Shown here piece by piece: positions 1 to 10,640 of a DNA stretch of 64,000 nt (position 1 is the stretch's first letter; each line of letters begins with the position of its first letter). The notes beneath the pieces were generated by a model. It made no database searches, was not told the origin of the DNA, and worked only from the letters and a program-made list of their open reading frames with translations. The stretch is from Takakia lepidozioides (taxonomy: Eukaryota > Streptophyta > Takakiopsida > Takakiales > Takakiaceae). The stretch is taken from assembly GCA_030704615.1 (NCBI GenBank), contig CM060732.1, positions 7,874,001 to 7,938,000 on the forward strand, read 5' to 3'. A program made the translations under genes and the position numbers.

Positions 1-570
1 TGCTGCAGCAGGAGCTTGAGTGGATTTCCCAGCTCCTGTACCACTTGTCCCACTACTAGTGCTTGTAGTTGGAGATGTTTGTGTAGATGCTGGTGTCGCC
101 GCTGCCCTTGTGCCTCTAGTGATGGAGACATAGTTAGGTGACCAATACTCTCGCCACTCCTCAATCTCCACCGCATGTCCCCGCCTAAATTCATGGTAAT
201 CATCCATGGGCGGCCCCTCAAGGTACTGGAATAGCCCCTTCCATGCCATAAAGGGCGTAAACAGTTGTGGATTGCGCATTTGTTGCAAATCACACCAACT
301 GTCAAACTCTTGTATGAAGTCATCAAGCTTGATGGTGCCCACAGCTCCAGAGTACCTACGTGGCCCCTTGGTAGCTCCATACATCTCCTCCATTGCGTCC
401 CACAACAATGGCACGGAAATGACTTGCACCCTCGGCGAGAATCCTCCTGACTCTTCCTCAAAAGACACTGAAGGTGAAGGTGGCCTAAACCGCGCACCTC
501 ATCTTGTGTACCCACTAGTATTGCTAGTGTTCGTACCGGCACTCCCCTCAGCAACTGGTGGCACCTCCAT
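1..570 (-). pseudogene. gag N-terminus of gypsy copy C (partial)
   Basis: Gag is the structural protein that packages retrotransposon RNA. The minus frame from the ATG at 570-568 contains the family's conserved block around residues DEMYGATKGPRRY-like, FDSWCDLQQ and MDDYHEFRRG, as in copies A and B. Copy C keeps an ATG where A and B read ACG, so it probably shows the ancestral start. An in-frame TGA at 501-499 replaces a CGA seen in copy B, a CpG transition that breaks the frame. The 3' end lies beyond the window edge. Confidence 0.75.
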
Positions 571-1090
571 GATGAAAACTCACAACCCAACCGGTTGTCA
601 ACCTGTCTCTAATCCCACTTTCTACAAGGTAACCGGGTAGAGAACCTGTTGCGGCCTATGGCTTAGACTAGTACTACGTTCGTAACATAAACCTACACCT
701 GCACCTGCATCCACCACAAGCACTCATATGGTCTGCTGGTCATCAACCCAGCCTCACCATAAGAGAAACAATGATGGTCTGACTGGTCATCACCCTAGCC
801 TCACCACCGACAGCATGCTCTAGGATTGGCCGGTGATCAAATCCGGACCAACCTCCTATGAAAACAAGCGCCCATACAAAACTGACATGGCGCACAGTCA
901 AGCATGCAGGTGTGGGGGGGAACCAAACACAAGAAAATCAAGACAGTAACTCCCCCACTCCAAAAAAAACACTTCACAGTGTCGCTCCTGCAAGGACACC
1001 CCAGCCCAAACCCGGACTGACTCTTGCCTCCACATACGGAAAGGTTTTGGCCTACATTAATCCCAGAATGCTCTCATCCCACTAGTCTCC
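1..1090 (-). mobile_element. Ty3/gypsy element, copy C, 5' part (gag and leader)
   Basis: Read on the minus strand, this stretch gives the gag N-terminus and then, towards higher coordinates, an untranslated leader. Both match copies A (about 5740-6900, plus) and B (about 55400-57010, minus). The window starts inside gag, so most of the element lies outside. The family is the one that carries a methyltransferase and a PHD finger in copy A. Whether copy C also has them cannot be seen here. Confidence 0.8.
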
Positions 1091-1099
1091 CCCTATCTC

Positions 1100-1490
1100 T
1101 AAACGCTCTTGCTCATGACCAACAGACAAAACTACCTTCCAGGGTCTCTCAAATAACTCTCCAAGAGCCCTCAAGATGTCTCTCAAACAATCTCACTAAG
1201 GCCCCCAAAGCCTGCCAAATCTTGGCCCTCAAGGACCCCAAAAAGTCCTTCAGACAAGTCGCCAAAGACTCCTTAAGCTCGCCAAATATTAGCCTCCAAT
1301 GAACCCAAAATAGTCCTCCAAATTAGCCCTCCAAAGGCTCCAAATGTTTGCCAAATATTGGTCTTCAAGGACCCCCAATAGTCCTCCAAACAGTCCTCCA
1401 AGCACCCCTTCAAGAGCTCTTCAAGTGTCTTACAAAAGCTCCTCAAAGGACCCCCCAAAGATCCTCCAAAGGCAATACTCCTCCAGATAC
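1100..1490. repeat. Degenerate CTCCAAA/CCTCAAG-rich repeat
   Basis: About 390 bp built from imperfect short units such as CTCCAAA, CCTCAAGGACCCC and CCAAATATTGG. It lies upstream of the leader of copy C, so it may be part of that element's long terminal repeat. No protein family is recognisable in either strand. Confidence 0.5.
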
Positions 1491-1559
1491 ACCCTAGATG
1501 TCATACACTTTTAATGAAAACGTATGGTAGGCAAAGTATCTCCACTTGTATCCATACCT

Positions 1560-1735
1560 TGTTCACAAAAAAGTATGGTGGGGCAGAGGGAGCCCATACA
1601 CTGTTCAAAAAAACGTATGTTGGGCAGAGGGGGCCCATACACTGTTCACAAAGTGTATGTTGGGCAGAGGGGTTCCATACACTGTTCACAAAAGAGTATG
1701 ATGGGCAGAGGGAGCCTATACCCAGTTTCTTGAAG
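1560..1735. repeat. Tandem repeat, about 41 bp, four copies
   Basis: Four successive units begin with TGTTCACAAA or TGTTCAAAAA, pass through GTATG.TGGGCAGAGGG and end CCATACAC. Units are 40-42 bp and differ at several positions. Short open frames on both strands are by-products of the repeat. It lies in the 5' flank or LTR of gypsy copy C. Confidence 0.8.
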
Positions 1736-1759
1736 AGTATGGAGACTAGGGTTTGTAGA

Positions 1760-3280
1760 GTATAGTAAGAAACACCTTCTTCATGGTATCTTCCCCCCTA
1801 ACATGCATGCAAGATTGCATTATCTTACTTTGCAATGCATTTATCCTCTTGATCTCCTTGGAACTCATAGCAAGCTAATGTGCCCAATGACAAGCGCCAA
1901 GCCTTGGTTGAATTTGAATTTTGTATGCCAACTTCCATGTGCTTTCCCTTGCATGGGCTAGTCACACACACTTCCACCTCTTGACCTAGGTGTTCTCTTC
2001 ATTCATCATAATGTGTATCCACACCTCTACTCAAGAGCTGCTCTTCTCAAACTTGAAGTCACAAGCCCTAAAGAGCATGCTCCACATACGCATCACTTGC
2101 TTGATCAACCATTCACCACAAAACTTAAGCAAAAAGGGAATGAATACATGAGCTTCACCTTCCCCTTCCTTGTCTTGTCACATGCTAATGTATGGTTGAA
2201 GTTGCTATGCATGTCGTGAGCCACAATCTCCTTTATTCATGAAGACCACCTCCAATGATCTCCCACATGTGCTCCAAGCTCTTCAATACTTTAGGCTTGG
2301 TTTCACATCATCATGGATAGAATTCTCACCCACATGCTTCCATTTGGAGTCATCTTGAGCTTCTTGATGCTCTCCAAGTGGTTGCTTTTGTTGTCTTCAA
2401 GCCCTAGCCTATGTAGCTCCTTGGCTTTTCTTCCACAACATGCACCACCTCATACACAAGGAATGAACTTGCTCACTTCACCTTCTAGCTCTCCTCAAGC
2501 TTGAATTGGAAGCCACACTTGGAAAGCATGCTCCACACATGCGCCACTCGCTTGGTCAATCACTTGCTTCACCAAGAGCAATCCAAGAACTCATAGAACT
2601 AGCAAAAGCACTCCCTTCTAGCGTCGCCTTCGCTTGCTTGTTTGTCAACCAAATGAAACCCTACTTGGCTTCATTTCACCATGGATAGAACAACCACTTC
2701 TTAGCTTCTCTTGAGCTACTCAATGCTCCTCAAGCTACCCTTGTTGTACTCCTTCTATGGTGTTTCCAACCCAAGCATGTGCCGCTCTTTGGCTTCTCTT
2801 TCACACCATGAACAAGTACTAAAGCTTGCTCTTGAAACCCTAGTGTTTATCTTCTCCACACACAAGACGCTTCTCTTGTGATGCAAGAGCTCTTTTCCAA
2901 GCTCTCAAACACTTAGTGCACATACAAACACTTACCTTGCAAAACCATGCAAGCTTTGTGATACAAGAGCTCTCTCCTTAAGCTCTCCACCTTTGCAAAG
3001 TCTTGTAACTCAAGAGCTCTCTCCTTGAGCTCTCCACCTCTTTGATGCAATGCAAAAACACTCCTCTTTGCAACACCTTGCAAGCCTTGTGAGATACTTG
3101 AGCTTTCCTAGCTCTCTCACTCCTTGGTGTATACCAACACAAGTGCTAAAACTAATCCTTACACTCCGCACTCACAAGCATAAGGTGATCTTCTTGTAGT
3201 GATAATGGAGGTGAACACACAATGGAAACACTCCACTCATGAATCCACTCAATCACATAAACTAAGTCAAGTCAAGGGCA
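1760..3280. other. Non-coding, probable LTR or flank of gypsy copy C
   Basis: C/T-rich sequence without a recognisable gene. It shares short similarities, such as GGAAAGCATGCTCCACACAT near 2520, with about 57960-58130 upstream of copy B's leader. This suggests both regions are long terminal repeats of the same family. From about 2870 to 3130 there are loose repeats of AAGAGCTCTCTCCTTGAGCT and CTTGCAAG. LTR ends could not be fixed. Confidence 0.4.
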
Positions 3281-3634
3281 CTGTCAAGTTAAATAAACAC
3301 AGTGTGAAACTAACTAGAATAAATCTAGTTATTTGTATTCAACACTTGGAATTAGTTCAAGTGTTGAGTCAGGTGTCAATTTTAGCTTGACACCTGAACC
3401 ATCTTATCTTCACGAGCTCGTTAGTCGTGCGGCTCAGCTCTCTCGAGTTGAGCCTGCACGACCGAACTCCCTCGTTGCTTAGCATCTTAGTGTACTTATG
3501 GAGGGAGAGTAGGATGTTGTGGGGTGGAGTCCCCATAGCTTGGGGTGCCCCTGGTTTGACTCTTATTTTAACGAGTGAGTATATTGTATTTCGTGTTTTG
3601 TGTCAACAGCCAGTGGAGTTTAGTTTACATATCA
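3281..3634 (+). repeat. Polypurine tract and LTR start, copy of 13912-14087
   Basis: Positions 3281-3320 are identical to 13912-13951. Positions 3500-3514 form a purine-rich tract followed at 3515 by TGTTGTGGGG. The same tract and start occur at 13952-13967, and 3515-3634 matches 13967-14087 with about six differences. A purine tract followed by TG is the usual start of a 3' LTR. The 179 bp between (3321-3499), with two hairpins, is absent from the second copy. This may be the 5' LTR of copy A or the 3' end of a separate element. Confidence 0.65.
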
Positions 3635-3639
3635 CTCGA

Positions 3640-5700
3640 GAGAGATGAGCTTGTATCTGTGAGTGCAGGATATGAGTTTAGTTTTAGCACTTGTGGTTTT
3701 GGTTTTGAAGCCTGTGATAGCAAGGTTGTAGAGATTACCGACATTCAGGTACTCCGTATAGTTAGATGGAACATTTTTAAGCGATTAAGAAGGAGCGGTG
3801 ATTGTTGTACAGCCGCCACCGCTTGGTCACGGAAGTTGTTGTCGTATCAACTAGCTTATCATGTTCAATGCTAGCGATCTTTTGTGGTTGACTAGTGGAT
3901 GTCGAGCCGTTATGGTAGCAGAACTAGATATGTGTATTTGATGCTACAAGGTGGAGCATGAACGTGGCCAAGGGTACTGGCCGTTTGGTGGATATACGCA
4001 CATATTTTTCGCTATGTGGCATGTCGATGTTGCTTGCTCTGGTTGGATCAGCTGCCCTTGGAGCTATCATTGTCATTTAATCATGACTGTAGGCACAAGG
4101 CCAGAGGTCGATGGTTGCTGCTCGGTAAGTTGGTGAAAATCTCGTAGGTATTTTGTTTTCATAAAATATTGCGAACGCTGGATCACCTGGCCGGATACCC
4201 GATTGGCAGCAAATATCATAGTCATTGCATATCGGGGCATTCATAAATTTACGAAGAAAGGGGCAGCCCGCGAGCAGTGGGGATTATCGTGGGTTAAGGT
4301 GGCTGGCCGTAGTGTTGGACGATACTCCGGGTGCAAGAATTCTCTTGCTCAGATGGGTTTGGGCAAGAAGAGGAGCTGCCACGATTATTTCCCTGCAAAT
4401 GGAAAAGATGAGGTTGAACTAAGCACTGCCGCTGATCCAGGTTGTGAAATAAGCTGGAAAATTGGAAGTCATCGAGCAATTCTGATCAGGATACGATTTG
4501 TGAACACGGTCCTTGCATTGCCTCAATCGTTTCTGTTTTATGGGTTTCGACTTTGATATTTGCTGGTGCTAGGAGATGGGTGTTTCTCAAGTACGAGGGT
4601 GTCAAGGTGGGAGTTAACAAATCAGAAAACCTCTGTAGGCAAGAGTCGTGGCATGGGTGTCCCTAGATGGAAGCCTAGTGGGCGATCACAGCTCCATGGG
4701 ATTGTAGTGGTTCTGCATTTTAGCATTTTGACTGTGAGAGAGATAATTACCTGCATCAGGGTAGTTTCAGAATGGAATGATTTATAAGCTGAAAGCCAAT
4801 GAAGGCGATTGAAGATTTGAATGAGGGCACGAAGCCAGTACCTGTGGATCCTGCGTAGTTGAGATTCGTCAATCGCTGGTTCCCATGATGTCAGGGCAAA
4901 CTTGAGTGTTTGTAGCGACATGCACCATCCCTACGGTGGCAGAGAACGGATGGGGGCCGTGGTGATGGTGGGGCTTTGTTGATCAGCTAGGGCTGTCTAG
5001 ATATGATCAGATGTGGGGGCAGCTCATCGATCGTCGAAGACATGAGATTTTGAGTGTGATAATTAGAGGCTGGTCGACGAAGAAGTCAGATTTTCAGAGC
5101 CGTTGGTGTTAGCAACAGGGACAGAAACGGGCTGGATCATAGCAGGCATTGGAGAAATGAACCTGAGAATATGGGCCCTAGAGCTACAATGGTGTTACAT
5201 CTCCAATGGGAGTTAATCCGTAGATGTGATCTGCAGCGACGGTGGAAGTGACGGTGAAATCAGAGGAGAGCAGTATACTGGGAACCAAGAGCAAGCCTGT
5301 GGTGGTGTGTTTGTAAACACAAATGAAATCCTGGGAATTATAGTCCACGCTGCCAATGAGTCTGTGAGAACTACATGAACATGTTTGGAACCCGTAGATA
5401 ACCTGGGAGCAGCTTTTAAAATGGCGAGAACGTTTGGGTGTTTATAATTTTATTTATTTATTTTTAAACTTTCTTTTATTTAATTTAAATTGTGTAGCGC
5501 CTAGTTGGTCATATCTTTGTCAAATAAGCTCAGTTTCACGTAGTTTTTGGGGGGATAGCTGCAGAAAGGTTTTAGTTTTTTGGACCTGACCAAAAATCTA
5601 TAGAATTTTTCTAATGTAAATTAGATCCTCCCCACATCTATTTGAGGTCTATTGAAGAAGCTGTTTCAAGTCAGGGATGATCACTTAACTTTCTATTTGT
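3640..5700. other. No gene recognised; possible body of a long LTR of copy A
   Basis: About 2 kb between the LTR-like start at 3515 and the conserved leader of copy A. Open frames are short, unrelated to any family I know and lie on both strands. AT-rich runs occur near 5440-5490. If 3515 is the start of the 5' LTR, this region would be its body, but the 3' copy after 14087 does not continue the match, so that remains unproven. No tRNA-iMet-type primer site is visible. Confidence 0.35.
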
Positions 5701-5739
5701 AACACACTTGTTACTCTTTGATATTAGTGTATGGCTAGA

Positions 5740-6300
5740 GAGGAAATGGAGAGTGTCAGGATGAGGGCATGCTGGGGTTAGGAATTGCTTTAGTCTCTCC
5801 TCCCCATAGCTTTCCACCCTCTCGGTAGGCCAAAACCTTTCCATAGGTGGAGGCAAGAGTCAGTCCGAGTTTTTGGGCTGGGGTATTCTGCAGGAGTAGC
5901 ACTTCAGATGGATTTTGGTGTGGGGGTGTTGATGTTTTGATTTCTTGTGTTTGGATCCCCCCCAACACCTGCATGCTTGACTGTGCGCCATGTTGGTTTT
6001 GTGTGGGCGCTTGCTTTCATAGGGATTAGGCCGGATTTGATCACCGGTCAATCCTAGAGTATGTTGTCGGTGGTGAGGCTGGAGTGATGACCAACAAGAC
6101 CACCAGTGTTTCTTCTATGGTGAGACTGGGTTGATGACCAACCAACCATAGGAGTTCTTGCGGTGGCTGCAGGTGCAGGTGCCCTGAGCCACTAGGATAT
6201 GACCCTTAAACCGCAACAGGTGCCCACCCATGTCACTATTAGAATTAGTACTAGAGCCTTATAGTGTCACGTGGGGGAGGTGCGGGTTGTGAGTGTCATC
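5740..6300 (+). repeat. Conserved untranslated leader of the gypsy family (copy A)
   Basis: This stretch matches the minus strand at about 570-1090 (copy C) and 55990-57010 (copy B). Shared landmarks include GGATGAGGGCATGCTGGGG near 5760, GAGGCAAGAGTCAGTCCG, TGTGCGCCATG and, just before gag, CCGCAACAGG at about 6211-6220. The last block stays conserved where neighbouring bases do not, so it may be a primer-binding or packaging site. It does not resemble the usual TGG-starting plant primer site. Confidence 0.7.
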
Positions 6301-8118
6301 ACGGAGTTACCCAAGGGTTTTGAGGGGAGTACGGCTACAGGCAGTAGCAGTGAGAGTGGGTTCTCAAGACGAGGTGTTCGGTTCTGACCACCTTCACCTC
6401 CACCCTCAACTAGTGTAGAGTCTGACACAGACTCGGAGGCTTCATCAACAGGTGTGAAATTTTCTTTGCCATTATTGTGGGACGACATGGAGGAGATGTA
6501 TGGAGCTACTAAGGGGCCTCGTAGGTACTCTGGAGCTGTGGGCACAATCGAGCTGGATGACTTTATCCAGGAGTTCGACAGCTGGTGTGATTTGTAGCAG
6601 ATGCGCAATCCACAGCTGTTCACCCCATTCATGGCGTGGAAGGGACTGTTCCAGCATTTGGAAGGCCCGCCTATGGATGATTACCACGAGTTCAGGCGAG
6701 GACATGAAGCAGAAATTGAGGAGTGGTGGATATATTGGTCACCTGACTATGTCTCCATTACTCGAGGCACGACACGACCAGTAGCTGCATCAGCACCAAT
6801 ATCTCTCACTGCCAGCACTAGTAGTGGAACAAGTAGTGCTGGTACTTTTGCAGGTGGTACCAGTTCAAAAGGTGCTACTACTCCTCCTGCCACGACTACA
6901 ACATATGTGCCTAGATTCAACCCGGTGGTGGAGTTCTTCCAGGAGTTGCGGAGGAACTACCAAGGCGTACGGACAGAGAAGCTGCAAAGTTTGCAAGACT
7001 TCCAGCGTAAATCCAGTGAGAGCTTGCGCGAGGCCTACACTCGTATGAGGCGCTTGTTAAGTGTGACGCAAGAGGTTACTGAAGCTCATGCAGTCCAGTT
7101 CTGGTATGGAATTTTGGACAAGGAGCTCAGGAGAAGGGTGCGGGATGCAACCTTGTTACAAGCGGCCCACCCCACATTAGCAGATGTGTTTCTGCTGGCT
7201 GAGCGGATTGAGCTCAACATGGTGGAGGAGCGAGTTGTTACCATTGGATTTGGCAAAGACATGCCTACACGAGGTGCAGCTGCCAGCCAACAGGCACAAG
7301 GGACTGCCCAACAGCGTGGTCAGGGGGGCAAGGTTGCCCAACCCAAATTCCATGGAGCTTATAGGGGACCTCAGGTGCAGAGGCCAGTAGCTTCTTTTGC
7401 AGGCCAACAACAACCAGGGGTGGTATGTTGGACATGTGGAGGACCCCATGTCAAGAAAGATTGCCCAGAGAGTGGCAAAGGGCTGGCACAAGCACAGCCT
7501 GCACAGTTGCAGTGTGGGCATTGTGGCAAGTATGGGCATAGAGATGCCCAGTGTTATGGCTTGCACCCTGAGTTGCGGCGAGGCCAGTTCCAAGGGAACA
7601 ACGGTGGCCAAGGGCAAGGTGGAGCACCTCAGAGAGGACAAGGTGGTCAGGCACGAGGTGCAGGACAAGGGCAAGCACAATTTGGCCAAGGACGTGGAGG
7701 TCAGGGCGTTGACCAAGGCATGGCCAACCGGCTTCAGCAGCTAGAGCAAAGGCTTGCTGCCATGGCCGCAGCTCAGGTGGTACCAGCTCCAAGACCTGAG
7801 GGACCACCTCCTGTTCCTCCTCAGCAGCGTCATCCTGACGGAGGAGACATGGGAGGCATGGGATTTATGTGTGGGGCAGCACTACCACTAGTGCAGGTGG
7901 AGTCTGCTGCAGCCGTCACTCGAGGAGCAGCACGAGTTCCTGAGCCACGAGGTGCGGAGGTGGAGTTGGATCCACAGCATGGGGAGGCAAGCCGTCAGGC
8001 TAGGTTGCCTCAATCATTCATCTTGGCGGAGACAGTGTCGACAACATCCATGACACCTAGTTCTCGCCCGACGGATATCGAAGCAGAGGCCGTTATTGTG
8101 ATACACGTGCAGCACTGA
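6301..8118 (+). pseudogene. gag of gypsy copy A
   Basis: The homologous frame begins at 6301, where copy A has ACG and copy C an ATG. The long open part starts at 6601. The capsid-like domain spans roughly 6900-7230 (FQELRRNYQGVRTEKL through WYGILDKELRRRVRDATLLQ). Two zinc knuckles for RNA binding follow: CWTCGGPHVKKDC near 7427, which is one residue short of the canonical CX2CX4HX4C, and a canonical CGHCGKYGHRDAQC near 7510. A Gly/Gln-rich tail follows. In-frame stops lie at 6385-6387 and 6595-6597. The latter is TAG where copies B and C have CAG. The frame shifts away from pol near 8085, whereas copy B reads on into protease. Confidence 0.85.
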
Positions 8119-8147
8119 CACCTGCTGCCAAGGCTAGTGCAGCCAGT

Positions 8148-9182
8148 GTGTTGTTGGGGGCGGCCACCTCTGTGTGTCAGGCCCCACTGTTCTCGGCAAC
8201 CATGATTACAACGCCGGGGGTAAGACTAGTTGCAGTGTTCAGACTAGTAGCAACACTCTGCGAGAGTAAGGAGGTCACTTCATCTTCTGCGGAGTTAGTG
8301 GAAGGTATAATGACAGAGGGATCCTCGGATTTGAGGGTCAAGACTGCCACGGCTACGCCATGGCAAGCTGCAGCTGCCAGGTTGATGGAGCTGCCAGCTA
8401 GGCCAGCCTTTGAGCGCGCCATGGTGACACCTGGAGTTGTCTTGTTAGACAACCAGGATGACATTTTCTCTTTGAGTGGACCAACAGACAAGAGGTACCG
8501 GCCACTGCGGGTCTTGTTGGACTCGGGAGCTCAGTCACTGATGCTGGGTAGAGCTGCTATTGCAGGTTTGGGCCTCATGGAGGCAAATATCGAGCTTTGT
8601 CTTTTCCAGATACAGACATCTCTGGGAGGATCAGAGCAGGCTCGGGGCATGACACGGCCTGAGTTGGCCATTAGACTACGGCCGGATCATCCTATAGATG
8701 GCTCAGTGATGCAAGCCAAGGCCATTGTGACAGACGCGGTCTCTTACGATGTCCTCGTTGGTGGGGCAGTGTTGTATCACATGGGCTTCACCCTGGATTT
8801 TTGGGAGGAGTCAGCATCCTACAGGCCTGGATGGCAGTCAGGGGATGGTCGTCGTGTACAGCTCCATATGACATTCATTGGGGGTTTTGTTGCTGCCCAG
8901 CGGGGCAAGATGCCAACACTAGCAGCCTTCACAGCTGCAGTTAGTTGGCCTGGAGAGTTGCTGGAGGGCAATGTCCATGTAGAGGATGTGCCACCTCCAG
9001 CAAAGCAGGATGACATGCATGGTACGGCGGAGTTGCCTGCCATGGTTGCTCACACTCCATTGTGGGGTACGAGCAAGGATTTGCAGCATGCTGCTGATAG
9101 ACGGGTGCAACAAGCCTGGGTAGAGGCATTTGTACCGTCAGGAGATGAGGAGAGTGCGGTGATTGCACCAGGACCATCTTAG
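8148..9182 (+). pseudogene. Aspartic protease region of gypsy copy A
   Basis: Retroviral-type aspartic protease, which would cleave the polyprotein. The catalytic DSG is in VLLDSGAQSLMLG, with the aspartate at 8520-8522 (residue 125 of this frame). ALPHA-beta signature residues follow in SYDVLVGGAVLYHMGF. The domain is preceded by a long linker and followed by about 130 residues that lead into the methyltransferase. The frame ends with TAG at 9180-9182. Copy B has CAG at the same place, so the stop is a mutation and the protease was joined in frame to the next domain. Confidence 0.8.
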
Positions 9183-10210
9183 TTGTCGCCGTTGGACACC
9201 ACACCTCTTGTGTGGCAGTGCCCGGATGAAGGCATATGCCTTCTGGACTTGTTTGGCGGGATCAGTACTGGATTGGCTGCAGTGCTGCAGACAAGTATAC
9301 GAGTTCGACGTTACCTGTATGTGGAGAGGGATGAGACTGCACGACGCATCTCACTACGCCATATTGCTCAGTTGGTACAACAGTACCCTGATTTGTTGCC
9401 AGTGTCTGCAGTTCGTGGATACCAACAAGCCTTGCCAGCAGACATCTCTTTGTTGGGGGCGCATGATTTGGAGCGGGTTGGCCCTATTCACTTGGTAGTG
9501 GCAGGTTGGCCCTGCCAAGGGCATTCATCAGCCGGACATGGCAATGGGTTACAAGACTCAAGGTCACGCCTGTTTTGGGAGATATTGAGGGTCCTGCACT
9601 ATTTACAGCTTCAATAGACAGACTCTCCGGCATATATCTTGGAGAATGTGCCATTGATGGGTGATTCTCGGGCCAAGGTGATGGCCGGTGTGCATCAAGT
9701 GCTGTCTTGGCTTGGGTTAGCAGTGTTACTGGATGCAGCTGCAGTGGGGTCACGGGCTCATCGCCCACGTCTATGGTGGACCAACTTGATGCCACCCGCA
9801 CTGCTCAAGCGTGCATTTGATGGGGTGCAACGGCCACCTAAGCTGACGGTGGATAGCATTTTGGACATAGGGAGGCAGTCTCAGCGTGTGAGACACGATG
9901 ACCGATCACCTTTGGCAGTGGTCAATAAGGTGGGTCACCCAAAAGCAGCATTGCCTACACTGCTCAGCTTTCCAGGATCTCATGCTTTCCGGGATGGTGG
10001 ACCTGGCCTCTTGTGGGATAGCCAGTTGCAGCAATTAGTGGAGCCCAATGTTGACAAGCGCAAGCGGGCAATGTGTTTTTACCACTCGTACCACCGCGGT
10101 GCCATCTCTTTCTGAGGCATCACGTCGTCAAGTGTTGGGGCAAGCAATGGATCTCAATTGCTTGACCTGGATTATCAGCTTGGCTATGGCTGAGCAGCGC
10201 AGAGTACGGA
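9183..10210 (+). pseudogene. DNMT3-type cytosine-5 DNA methyltransferase domain in pol
   Basis: Transfers a methyl group from S-adenosylmethionine to cytosine C5. Visible motifs in order: motif I LLDLFGGISTGL (about 9240); motif IV GWPCQGHSSAG with the catalytic Cys (about 9510); motif VI ENVP (about 9642); motif VIII SRAHRPRLWWTNL (about 9755); and a motif IX/X block near 10090-10170, RRQVLGQAMDLNCL in another frame. The motif VIII form resembles DNMT3 proteins (AHRARYFWGN type) more than DNMT1 or CMT. All motifs are in natural order. The frame is cut by TAG at 9615-9617 and a frameshift near 10075. Copies B and E hold the same domain. Target specificity cannot be read from sequence. Confidence 0.88.
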
Positions 10211-10640
10211 GTACACTTCCCTTGATAGTCTCTCTACCTACCAAGATGGTACAGGCAGCGAGTGGGGGCGAACAGATGAGGACCACGAGGTGCAGGCCGC
10301 ATCCATGACACACGTGGGAGGTGCTCGAGGTTCAGAGGGAGTTGGCAGCCAAGGCGGCGGTGATGGATGAGGTTGGGGATTTTTCTCGGGTTGAGGAGGT
10401 CCTCAAGGATGAGACGATATGGCAGGATGAGGCATTGTCACTGACAGAGCAGGCAGTGGTGACTCCTCAAGAGGTTGCAGCATAGCAACCACATGACGCG
10501 TCTTCCCTGCTGGACTCAAGGTTGCAGTCACGGAGGACAACTGGGAGCCTGATGTTGGACCCATAGTCACTGGAGGAGAGAGACGACGTATATGGCGGTT
10601 CTTGAGGGCTTATAGGAACTGCTTTGCCTTCAGTTTGAAG
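10210..10640 (+). other. Linker between methyltransferase and reverse transcriptase
   Basis: Polyprotein sequence conserved between copy A and copy E (39110-39600), for example SLTEQAVVT..EVAA and GERRRI.RF.RAYRNCFAFSL. The last block is typical of the stretch just before gypsy reverse transcriptase. No known domain is seen in the first half. Stops and frameshifts occur in both copies. Confidence 0.5.

Noticed and set aside
1501-1765. Overlapping open frames on both strands
   Set aside because: They are created by the 41-bp tandem repeat.
3190-3201. TTCTTGTAGTG resembling a CACTA right end
   Set aside because: No matching CACTACAAGAA end or target duplication was found within reach.
3515-5700. 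Complete 5' LTR of copy A
   Set aside because: Only the first 120 bp have a 3' partner and no primer-binding site is visible, so full LTR borders cannot be claimed.
8085-8150. Possible programmed frameshift between gag and pol in copy A
   Set aside because: Copy B reads from gag into the protease leader in one frame, so the shift in A is more likely a private indel.
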